Shown piece by piece: positions 39,701 to 46,854 of a stretch of DNA of 64,000 nucleotides. The notes beneath the pieces were generated by a model. The model saw only the letters and a program-made list of their open reading frames with translations. It had not been told where the DNA came from and made no database searches. Each line of letters begins with the position of its first letter. The first letter of the stretch is position 1. Source of the DNA: JAVJRN01 sp040218415 (GTDB lineage Bacteria > Bacteroidota > Bacteroidia > Cytophagales > Cyclobacteriaceae); assembly GCA_040218415.1 (NCBI GenBank), contig JAVJRN010000055.1:62001-126000 (forward strand), given 5' to 3'. The position numbers and the translations under genes were made by a program.

Positions 39701-42149
39701 AATCTCCAGTAAACAATCGATTGGAAGCAGTAGCTCCGAAAACATTGTTGGTGAAATTTCCAAAAATCAGATTATTGTTCCCAACAAGGCTTCCATTGAA
39801 CTCAAAGATCCTATCCCGCTCATTGTTTACTGAATAGGTCATAGTTCGGGTATTTACTTGCAAAGAACTTTCAGTGCCAAATTCCAAAATATTGGAAACA
39901 CTTCCTCCAAGGCCGAGATAAGTGAAAGCATTGGTAATATTGTCAATAATCAAGGGAGTGTTTATTGAGAAACGAGCAACCCGATCACTTTGGTTTAGAA
40001 TAGCAGGATCAGCAGATCCAGACGTATTTTGCAATGTGATTGCTTTATCTCCTGTTATATTAATATTGGCAGCATTTTTATCATTAGATATTTGAGAAAG
40101 CGTGAAGGACTCATCCACGTAAGACTGAGTAGCCAATACCAACACTGCAGCAAGTGATGATGGCTTTTGTCCTGACTGCCAGTTACTCGCATTAGACCAA
40201 TATTGATCTGTGTCGCCTATCAACACAGATTCTGCCACTTGTACCTTCAAGCTGCTGTAAGCTTTGCCGCCGCTAGTATTCGTCGCAGCAATATTTATTA
40301 AAGCACTTCCAGAATTGGCTCCTTCTGTAATAGTTAGAGTCTTATTGGAAACACTCACTGTTGCCACACTAGTATTATTACTTGAAGCATTTAAAGACCA
40401 ATTTGCTCCTAAAATATCATCAAATGCACCAGCTAAAGAGATATCCTTATCCGTAAATCCTAAAACCAGCGATAAATCATCAACATCCTTCAGTGCATAA
40501 TTATGAATGTTTATACTGGCTTTATTATACTCGAAATAGTTATTTTCAATCCAGATATCCTCCAAACCATTCCATTCAGTAATCTCTGTACCGCACCACG
40601 GATTGCAGTTGCCATTGCCTAACTTACTGATCATAGCAGTGATGGTGGACGCTAGTGGGTCGTCATTAAACTCCTTTTCCAAACCATTGTTAATAAATCG
40701 ATTATTGGCAATTTGAATCTTAATAGCCACAAACCCTTCACCCCAATCCACGCCATTTTCCATACGGATGGCAGAATTACTCAGATTCTCAAAAACACAG
40801 TTTTCTACCACTCCATAACCGTTCTGGAGCAGCATTCCATACCTACGTCCATTACGAATCGTATCATTTATGAAAACGAATGACTCATTCATTCTGGTTT
40901 CGATATAAGCCTTATCCCCAACGTTCGCATCAGACAAATTCGTGAGATTTACTGGCTCACTCAAAGTCAATTTAAACTTTCCGCTACTCACAAATTCGGC
41001 CGCTTTGGTCAACCCAACACGCCCTAAGAAAACCCCATCTCGTGGATTGTAAAACGAAATGGTGTCCTGAGTGGTCAATGCTAATGAACCTGTGATCTCT
41101 GTAGGACTTAGGATAGACAGAATATCCATTTTGGTATTCTTCATATTTATCGCATCATCACTTTGTCCTTCAAAACGGCAACCCTCTACCCAAGGCCCTA
41201 TATATCCTCCATTTATATGAAGAATATCTGCATTTCCACTATGAATTCGCCCTGATTTAATCAAAACTTTACAGTTGATCAAACTCCACTCTTTGTGATT
41301 AAATACATTGTAAGATCCTGCAGGGCTGGCATAACTTGTAATGCCTATATAAGTAATATTCTCACCTGAATTTGACCTGAAAATGGTTCTTCCATTATTT
41401 CGAGCAATCTGCACGTATCTGTCGTTAATTTCGAATTGAGAAAGAATGTTCCCGTTTAGAAATACCTGAAACTGATTTCCAGATATTTGCTCTGATCTCT
41501 GGACGCTTATAAGATTAGAAACACCTGATTTGAGTCTCCCATCAGCCTCCTTGAGCATTCCCCATTTTTCACTTGCATTACCAAAGTGCGCCTCGTTTAA
41601 AAGTGGGAAACCTGCATCAATATTTAGGGTAAAGGAATTGTTAGAAAAATTCCTCGCTGTAACTGTTCCCTGGGTAAAAGGCAGTGTTTCATAGTCGATG
41701 ATCAAATCCTTGATGATGACGTTCTTACTTTGAAACATGCTAAAAAAACCGACCTCTGGGTTGTGTATTTGAATGTTGGCTTTATTTCCCTCAATAACCA
41801 CAGAGTTGGCGCTGTTGAAGAAGATGGCGTGTGTCTGGCTGCCGTCGGGGAATAAATCGTAGGTACCTTTCTCAAAGACCACTTTCACCGGCGAAGAAGG
41901 ACTCGCTGATCGCTTAGCCAGCTCCAATGCTTGCAGAATTCCGGGCAGATCATCTTGTCCGTCGTTGATGGTAGCATAATTTGATATGAGGATATCCTGA
42001 ACTGTGGTTAAATCTGTAAGCGGAGCACTTCGCGTCGTTCTAAACCAGTTTGGAGGAGTATAGGTGGATTGTCCCAAGGCAATGTTCACACAAATTAGAA
42101 GCGATAAACTGCCAAATATCCTTAATGCATTTATCTTATTTATATTCAA
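36750..42149 (-). CDS. Giant secreted beta-helix/beta-solenoid protein with T9SS-type C-terminus
   Basis: 1799 residues. A signal peptide leads to a beta-helix enzyme-like domain (about 40-560) with VVFEKGTYDLFPDG, LIIDYETLPFTQGTV, an Asp-containing SDDAINMKNTK and GRRYGMLLQNGYG, related to the other beta-helix proteins here. A cadherin-like domain follows (FTDKDISLAGAF). Two copies of the ~330-residue solenoid module come next (openings DQYWSNASNWQSG and DNLWSNTGNWLNG; endings LNQIEINGVTAFQIDERGFL and LSQINVGTAYLNASGYL). The C-terminal third (YSVIGSPV, SNPYPCAISYSSL, AQGFFVKANK) and the last ~70 residues, with IFDIQGRVVLHHTF, look like a T9SS sorting region. It may bind and cleave polymer at the surface (inference). 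Confidence 0.8.
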   Translation of the reverse strand: MNINKINALRIFGSLSLLICVNIALGQSTYTPPNWFRTTRSAPLTDLTTVQDILISNYATINDGQDDLPGILQALELAKRSASPSSPVKVVFEKGTYDLFPDGSQTHAIFFNSANSVVIEGNKANIQIHNPEVGFFSMFQSKNVIIKDLIIDYETLPFTQGTVTARNFSNNSFTLNIDAGFPLLNEAHFGNASEKWGMLKEADGRLKSGVSNLISVQRSEQISGNQFQVFLNGNILSQFEINDRYVQIARNNGRTIFRSNSGENITYIGITSYASPAGSYNVFNHKEWSLINCKVLIKSGRIHSGNADILHINGGYIGPWVEGCRFEGQSDDAINMKNTKMDILSILSPTEITGSLALTTQDTISFYNPRDGVFLGRVGLTKAAEFVSSGKFKLTLSEPVNLTNLSDANVGDKAYIETRMNESFVFINDTIRNGRRYGMLLQNGYGVVENCVFENLSNSAIRMENGVDWGEGFVAIKIQIANNRFINNGLEKEFNDDPLASTITAMISKLGNGNCNPWCGTEITEWNGLEDIWIENNYFEYNKASINIHNYALKDVDDLSLVLGFTDKDISLAGAFDDILGANWSLNASSNNTSVATVSVSNKTLTITEGANSGSALINIAATNTSGGKAYSSLKVQVAESVLIGDTDQYWSNASNWQSGQKPSSLAAVLVLATQSYVDESFTLSQISNDKNAANINITGDKAITLQNTSGSADPAILNQSDRVARFSINTPLIIDNITNAFTYLGLGGSVSNILEFGTESSLQVNTRTMTYSVNNERDRIFEFNGSLVGNNNLIFGNFTNNVFGATASNRLFTGDLVFFADSEVRVEMHEDSIFLPQSRKIQVNGKNAYLVLNKPNLVRGNISVAGANDITLEINENQTAFNQIVMAEDGIVKLVVDKDVDSVFFKDNSASGWGTGKVIIEGFRNGVIRFGTNQNGITSTQLNQIEINGVTAFQIDERGFLYGTQTTIFNGNSALDNLWSNTGNWLNGLRGDAAEYAQFNASAELDVLATVNQIRSGGDGAILDQGGTLNVTGKGYTAAILQIGGDGATFNIDAQVIINSTDDFENLQVNGTNGTLTFGSNSDLMLRSNARLNANATLNRRINMNGKLKGEADLEIAGNSNVVFGATSDHSNFQGNINYVGTSATIQVNSTDNSVFTGLENALNVKANSGNLYLNGANVFRGDLVLEDGNNFSLFVNKNQPNISSISLGTGTLTLTIGSEVGSIWFGDNSSSIWNTGTISVANFQNETLRFGVNSYGLTESQLSQINVGTAYLNASGYLKTANSVWNGTGWSATPIPSSNVVIEGNYSEGSLEVNDLTIRSGATVDIGVGETFKINGDLINHGKLRIASGGSLVTLGNVVGEASISRTTTFADHVGKYSVIGSPVQEASTSELGSLIYAYREDIAYGLERFSKITAPQIMAVGDAYFSAFTGAVTFTGVPNTGNIDVSLVYDASKDGGASNAGFNLVSNPYPCAISYSSLINATTNPDINASIYLWDDGGSDQGRGDNSDYIVINSAGVAGSGSGRANDWNGYIGSAQGFFVKANKVGTVHFTNEMKASGNNADLNFFRKESSATDKLKVVLASQNSNQNHSAIISFAEDASEGMDRSYDAVRMNGGDGFGVYSFIEDQPMTIQGLPLLTKELTVPLGVTVNDEGTYTFSIEEFTSFQHVKVSLIDKLLSKETVLAEGVKYTFSSEAANAPEDRFHLVFTPSRILKITHFDGLEVVTAQNMIEITSLLGEQMNGELTIFDIQGRVVLHHTFQVVNSKMSLPFIYDSKQIYILQLNVNDVVSSRKFIFN

Positions 42150-42297
42150 CAGTCAAAAACAGGTAAGAAGGTGTCAAAAACTCGGTAAGGAAAAATTGGA
42201 TATTTAGGCTTATTGAACAATGTAAAGCTCAACTTTATAGGAAAAACACATCCAGTTATTTGACTGAATGTGTTTTCCAACTTTAACTATTTTGAAC

Positions 42298-42471
42298 TTA
42301 TTGCTTCTTTCTGCGCTCATGGATCTTTTTGAGACCATAAGCTCCACCTGCCGCCAGCAGCAGAGATAAACCTCCATCGATTGGTGTGGCCGGTGGTGGA
42401 CCTTGAGCCAATAGTGCCGTACTTGTGAAAATTAGCGATAAGGTAAAAAGTATTTGATATGAATTTTTCAT
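42298..42471 (-). CDS. PID-CTERM sorting-domain mini-protein
   Basis: 57 residues. A signal segment ends in LLAQGPPP; then come TPIDGGLSLLLAAGGAYG, the PID motif plus hydrophobic segment, and the basic tail LKKIHERRKKQ. This is the whole PID-CTERM pattern known from Bacteroidota, a suspected protein-sorting tag normally at the end of longer proteins. Here almost nothing separates signal and tag, so the mature protein would be about a dozen residues plus the anchor. It lies 24 bases after the 844-residue solenoid gene and before the 1799-residue gene, in one operon. What it does is unknown. Confidence 0.85.
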   Translation of the reverse strand: MKNSYQILFTLSLIFTSTALLAQGPPPATPIDGGLSLLLAAGGAYGLKKIHERRKKQ

Positions 42472-42495
42472 GTCTTTAATGTTCTGGTATTGGAA

Positions 42496-45030
42496 TTATT
42501 TAACAATGAATTTGATAGCTTGATTATTGACTCTCAGCACATGTACTTGATTTCTGTTGATATCAATGTCAATCAAAGCTTGGTTATTTTTGAAAGCAAC
42601 CTCGCCAGCAAATACTGACCGTCCATCCAAAGCGTAGATATTGACTTGCTCCACCTTATCTGAAGTATAGTTGATTGTTAATTCTGACGTCCCTCCAAAA
42701 ACATTTACTTTATCAAACACGTCAGCTATAGATAAGACATTAGCAGGAGCTGCCACTACTTTGAATCGGCTAGCATCTACCACAGATTCTGTTGAGAAAC
42801 TTACAGAGAAACCATTCTTCAATTCATAAGAATTTCCTGTCAACTGATCGATCAAAATAATACGCTGTAAATCAGAGAAACCAGAAAATTCTTCCACTGA
42901 AATGGTATAGGTACCTGCTTCTGCCAAATCCATTCCTAACTGTACCTCGATCGGATCACTTTCTACCAAAGGAAGGCTTTGTATCGCAAAGCGCACATCC
43001 TCTATTTTCGAATAAAAGGAGATTAAGTCATTGCCTTTGAGAAACTCTGCATCTAGTGCATAGTCTCTGCCAAAAGTAGCTCGCTTCAAGAATCCTACTG
43101 TAGTTTCATGGTAAAGACCATTTCCGGAGATTGCCAATTTCAAAATTTGCTTTTCGTCAGTAGCCTTTCTATAAAAGCTGCCATCGAGATTTCCACTGGT
43201 CACTTGCATACTAGGAGTGAAAGTAATATCCCCACCATTTTGTCCCTGAACAAAAAATCCCTGAACCGAGCCAACCACACCTTGAGTCGTTAGCTGATTT
43301 GAAACCAAATAGCTACCATCTCTTTTGCCAGACTGAGAAACACCATTGGTTCCACCATCGCTCCATATGTAAACAGAGCCTGTCGTTGCGTTCGCAGCAT
43401 CACTAGCTATAAGTTGATCTACCGAGATAGCCGAAGCATAAGGATTGGCTACAAGCGTGTAGCCACTAGCTGCGACTGTTGCGCTGACATTCCCAGAAAC
43501 CAAAGCTCCTGTAAATGATACACTTGGAGAGGCTTCACCCACTTGAGCCATGAAATATCCCTTACCAGGAACCATAGCTCCAGAAGTAACCGCAGTGAAA
43601 TCCGTGCCATCAGATTCGTAAATAAGATTAGCGCCTTGGGAAACAATTCCTTCTAGTGTAGCACCGGTTACAGGCGCCCCAATTATACTATATCCATCGT
43701 TACCAGCGGTGTTTCTTGTTATCGTAGCATTTCCTTTAGCTGCCCCCATCACCACTAGTGATCCTCCTGATGCAATGCTAACATTGCCATTATTGATAAA
43801 AGTACCATTCACTTTTACCGTTTCACCACTGGCTATAATTACAGAAGCACCAGTTTGAACATATAAATCACTCACCTCCAAATTTCCGGTATAAGCAGAA
43901 TTGATAATTGCATCATCTGTAGGATTAGGTGAAGCAGACCATGAACCAGTCCAAGTTGAAGAACCCGAATCAATCAAATATCCCTCAGAGTCTAATGCCG
44001 CTGTACCTCCACCTATGTTTATCTGACTCAACTGACCTGCAGTGAGACCAGTAGCATCTGTCCCGAATCGAAGTACTCCATTTTTAAAATTTTCAATCGT
44101 TAGTGTACCAAGAGAACCAGTTGTCCCCCAATTCGAAGAAGCTGAATTACTGAATTGTATCAAAGAAACTTCTGATCCTATCGCTAAAGTCAATGATCCA
44201 CTCTCTAGAACCACGTTCTGCATTGAATTTTGGTTCTTGTTGATCTCCATTCTTAAGGTATTCGAACCAGCAATCGATATGGATCCTTTGTAAATATTTT
44301 CACCATTCACGACCACTTTTCCATTGGACCCATTCACCTGAATTTTTTGCTCCGCTTTGATGAATGTACCATTGTCAGCAGTATTTGCTGTAAGTGTTCC
44401 TCCACTTCCACTAATAAAAACAAAATCCCTGTTGAATTCAGCATTGTTCGAAGTGGATCCAAACGTAACATTTGGCCCACCATCAAGTCTGAAATTTGCT
44501 GTACTTGATTTAAGAGCACCATTGAAGTTTATCATTCCTGTGGCACTTGTTTCTAAGTCCGTAAGTCGGTTAATGGTCAATTCTGAGTTTTCCCCAAAGA
44601 TTATACTTCCGTTAGATCCAGAGGAACCATCATCTACTTTGATAACATGATTAACTCCATTATCACCCAAAACAACTTTGACATCAATTGTAAAGGCTCC
44701 CCCATTATTAGCCCAAATACTAAAGTCGCCAAACGGCGGTGTATCTTGTGCGGTTATGGTAATCGTATTATCTCCATTGTTTGCTAAGCCACATGTGGCT
44801 ATCACCCCTCTAATACTTCCTACTGTCGTTGAGACATCAAATATTGGTGTCCCATTTAATTGTGCATATTCCGTGGACGAAGGTAAACCTGCAGATCCGT
44901 TCAAATTCCAATTACTGACAGTAGAATAAAGTTGGTCTCCAGAACCCCCTCCATTATTAAAAACTGGTTGTGCCCAGCTGACACCTATTAATGTAATAGT
45001 CAATAAAATGACAAGTAAATGTTTTAGCAT
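42496..45030 (-). CDS. Secreted beta-solenoid protein with T9SS-type C-terminus
   Basis: 844 residues with signal peptide MLKHLLVILLTITLIGVSWA. The opening module QPVFNNGGGSGDQLYSTVSNW to LSQINIGGGTAALDSEGYLID is a close relative of modules in the 661- and 1799-residue proteins. The rest parallels the C-terminal third of the 1799-residue protein (YSIIGAPV, YTLVANPYASAISVDQLI, VQGFFVQGQ). The last ~70 residues resemble a T9SS tail (VNIYALDGRSVFAGEV). No catalytic motif is recognised. It is the first gene of the operator-controlled operon that also holds the PID-CTERM gene and the giant gene. Confidence 0.75.
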   Translation of the reverse strand: MLKHLLVILLTITLIGVSWAQPVFNNGGGSGDQLYSTVSNWNLNGSAGLPSSTEYAQLNGTPIFDVSTTVGSIRGVIATCGLANNGDNTITITAQDTPPFGDFSIWANNGGAFTIDVKVVLGDNGVNHVIKVDDGSSGSNGSIIFGENSELTINRLTDLETSATGMINFNGALKSSTANFRLDGGPNVTFGSTSNNAEFNRDFVFISGSGGTLTANTADNGTFIKAEQKIQVNGSNGKVVVNGENIYKGSISIAGSNTLRMEINKNQNSMQNVVLESGSLTLAIGSEVSLIQFSNSASSNWGTTGSLGTLTIENFKNGVLRFGTDATGLTAGQLSQINIGGGTAALDSEGYLIDSGSSTWTGSWSASPNPTDDAIINSAYTGNLEVSDLYVQTGASVIIASGETVKVNGTFINNGNVSIASGGSLVVMGAAKGNATITRNTAGNDGYSIIGAPVTGATLEGIVSQGANLIYESDGTDFTAVTSGAMVPGKGYFMAQVGEASPSVSFTGALVSGNVSATVAASGYTLVANPYASAISVDQLIASDAANATTGSVYIWSDGGTNGVSQSGKRDGSYLVSNQLTTQGVVGSVQGFFVQGQNGGDITFTPSMQVTSGNLDGSFYRKATDEKQILKLAISGNGLYHETTVGFLKRATFGRDYALDAEFLKGNDLISFYSKIEDVRFAIQSLPLVESDPIEVQLGMDLAEAGTYTISVEEFSGFSDLQRIILIDQLTGNSYELKNGFSVSFSTESVVDASRFKVVAAPANVLSIADVFDKVNVFGGTSELTINYTSDKVEQVNIYALDGRSVFAGEVAFKNNQALIDIDINRNQVHVLRVNNQAIKFIVK

Positions 45031-45091
45031 AAGTCTAATTGTTAAAGTTGCTATTAAATGATTTTAAGATTTAGCCTTTCAGGCACAATTA

Positions 45092-45099
45092 CGAAACTA
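45092..45099 (-). promoter_or_regulatory. -7-like promoter box of the solenoid operon
   Basis: The minus strand reads TAGTTTCG, one mismatch from TAnnTTTG, 38 bases from the operator edge as at the other sites. Transcription would start near 45085, leaving a leader of about 55 bases. Confidence 0.5.
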
Positions 45100-45129
45100 C
45101 ACTTAGGATTATTACTATTGTAAAATAGG

Positions 45130-45157
45130 CGTAACATGACTATCCAATTTTGTAACA
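45130..45157. promoter_or_regulatory. CGTAACA-N14-TGTAACA operator, solenoid operon
   Basis: A 6/7 copy and a perfect copy with the 21-base period lie 100 bases upstream of the 844-residue gene. The first copy again has AC two bases after the core (CGTAACATGAC). A third partial copy (TGTAAAA, 45119-45125) lies one helical turn closer to the gene. Confidence 0.68.
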
Positions 45158-46040
45158 TCTTCTATTAAAGTAATTCAAATTGCGTTTTTGATACACTTTA
45201 AGTCGCTTGGGAGGCGAGCCATTGGCTAAATTTTTCTAATGCTACTGTAATTTCTTAGACTAACTATTGTGCGAATTTTTTCAATAATCGGGCATAAAAA
45301 TTAAGGTGAAGAGAATAGTTTCTCTCGCAGATCTGTGAGTTTTCTTTTAGATATGCGACCCTCATAATGATGGAATTCAAAACAGTCGAAATTTTGACTT
45401 TCAGATTTCGAAATGAGAATTTTTACATTTGACTTAAAGTCAGTTCCTAGATTCAACTATAATAAGCGCAAAGCATTTCCAAAAAGCTAAAATTTTACTA
45501 TTCACACACACTAATAAATCACAATTAACTGAATTTATAAAGTTTCTAGGTCGTGTGGAAGGAGAATTATTTTCTTTAGGCGATTCTTGGGTAAAAAACC
45601 TGACTATCATGGTCGAAAAGAATGGAACCCTGATTTATTCAGGGCGCAAAATCAAACTTTTTCAACATCCAAAATTACGGCAGAAGTTGTACCACAACGA
45701 AATATGACAAATCGGAAGTATTTTTTTGGAAGATTGAATGTGCTAGTTTTCGTTTTGTCAGTGTCCACACAAACATTGAAATAACCAGATGAACAGAAAT
45801 CTGTTCGCAATCTTAGGAGCTATTTAGCAAGCCTCCACGCGGCTCTGAATAGTTGAACAGTTTACAATAACCAGAGGTAAGATCATCGATTGACTCGACC
45901 ATTCCCTAACTTAAAACAAAAAACCCTCTTTAATTAAATTAAAGAGGGTTTTCATAATTTTGAAGTAGTCCGTAGGGGTCTTTTTAGACCTATACAATTG
46001 TTTGGTTATCAAACACATAAAAATCACGTGTGAAATTTGC
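45158..46040. other. Intergenic junction between PUL and prophage
   Basis: No gene is supported; a 65-codon plus-strand frame (45587-45784) lacks motifs. It holds a bidirectional terminator (45921-45952). Just right of it are two small hairpins (GGTCT/AGACC near 45977, and GTTTG...CAAAC near 45998). The prophage boundary probably lies between that terminator and the repressor gene, but no attachment repeat can be shown because the other end is outside the window. Confidence 0.4.
45921..45952. terminator. Bidirectional rho-independent terminator
   Basis: An almost perfect palindrome (stem AACCCTCTTTAATT with AATTAAAGAGGGTT) is followed by TTTT on the plus strand and by TTTTTGTTTT on the minus strand. 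It can stop transcripts from both sides, including read-through leaving the prophage repressor gene towards the PUL. Confidence 0.8.
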
Positions 46041-46424
46041 TTATTTATTTTGCTCAATTCTGTCCTGCAACATTTGATTGGTTTTTTCGAGTAGCTGGAA
46101 GTATTTCTCTTTCCATTTCTCCTTTTCTGCTAAGCATTCCTCTAGGCTTGTGATCTTCTTTTCTTGGAAGGGGCTCTCGGTAATTACAAAATCTTGGGCC
46201 ATTTCAGGGATTTGATCTGTAAAATCATAATTCATTGCCCTACCATATTTCCTTATGATGTGCGTAGGAAGATCCGGCTGTTTAAAATGTCGATAAGGCA
46301 TTGTTGGGTGGTACCCGGCCTTTCTTGCTATTGCTGAGATGCCTGTGCCTGTGTTGTGTCGATACTTTTCTATTACGTCTTTTAAGATCTGTCCTCTATT
46401 AATATCCATGCTTGCAAAGTTCAT
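46041..46424 (-). CDS. Phage repressor-like DNA-binding protein
   Basis: 127 residues. The N-terminal half (GTGISAIARKAGYHPTMPYR) has a helix-turn-helix pattern and the second half is a charged coiled coil (LEECLAEKEKWKEKYFQLLE) likely to dimerise it. It is transcribed away from a small Cro-like gene across a 100-base region with TATAGCAT repeats, the usual layout of a lysis-lysogeny switch, so I infer a CI-type repressor. There is no LexA-like autocleavage domain, so induction would need another route. A second ATG five codons in (MDINRGQ) is an alternative start. Confidence 0.7.
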   Translation of the reverse strand: MNFASMDINRGQILKDVIEKYRHNTGTGISAIARKAGYHPTMPYRHFKQPDLPTHIIRKYGRAMNYDFTDQIPEMAQDFVITESPFQEKKITSLEECLAEKEKWKEKYFQLLEKTNQMLQDRIEQNK

Positions 46425-46455
46425 TCTAATAGTGTGATAATTTTCCTATGATTTT

Positions 46456-46474
46456 TATAGCATGATTATAGCAT
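46456..46474. promoter_or_regulatory. Repressor operator, TATAGCAT direct repeat
   Basis: Two TATAGCAT copies are 11 bases apart (one helical turn) between the divergent repressor and Cro-like genes. An inverted ATGCTAT overlaps the Cro-like start codon (46527-46533). The sequence GATTATAGCAT at 46464-46474 recurs exactly, inverted, before the head genes at 57183. Confidence 0.6.
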
Positions 46475-46526
46475 TTATTCGTATTATTGCAATACATAAG
46501 CAACAAAAAAACAACAAAAGCGAATT

Positions 46527-46748
46527 ATGCTATCTGTAGAGTCAATAGAAGAATTAAAGAAAAAGCTACCTAAAGGCTATTATAAAGAGCTTTTGCGCAA
46601 AACTGAGCTCTCTGTTGGTACTTTAAATTCTTTTCTGAATGGTAAAGCATACAGGTTGGACATTCATCGCATCATCCTAGAAATGATAGAGCAATATGAG
46701 AGAGATAAGCAAGAACTAATAAATCGAACAAGAAAGATAATTAAGTAA
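46527..46748 (+). CDS. Small Cro-like helix-turn-helix protein
   Basis: 73 residues. LPKGYYKELLRKTELSVGTL and LNSFLNGKAYRLD read as an HTH with recognition helix, followed by a basic helical tail (IEQYERDKQELINRTRK). It is the first rightward gene of the prophage. Its start codon lies inside a copy of the putative operator, so repressor binding would block it directly. The Cro role is inferred from position and size. Confidence 0.65.
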   Translation: MLSVESIEELKKKLPKGYYKELLRKTELSVGTLNSFLNGKAYRLDIHRIILEMIEQYERDKQELINRTRKIIK

Positions 46749-46793
46749 GTCGCAGCTAGGCAGACGGCCTAAAGTGTTCATGAAAATCAAATT

Positions 46794-46822
46794 AATTCCC
46801 TCTGGCGACTTGAGGGAATTTT
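46794..46822 (+). terminator. Terminator between Cro-like gene and primase-helicase
   Basis: A 9-bp stem AATTCCCTC / GAGGGAATT with a 9-base loop is followed by a short T-run (TTTT overlapping the stem end). It could separate the switch gene from the replication genes or serve as an antitermination point. The T-run is short, so efficiency may be partial. Confidence 0.55.
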
Positions 46823-46854
46823 AACACCACAAACCATCAAAACAACCCTCGCAA

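Noticed and set aside
45587..45784. 65-codon plus-strand frame in the PUL-prophage junction
   Set aside because: No motif, no partner, low-complexity composition and no ribosome-binding or promoter support.
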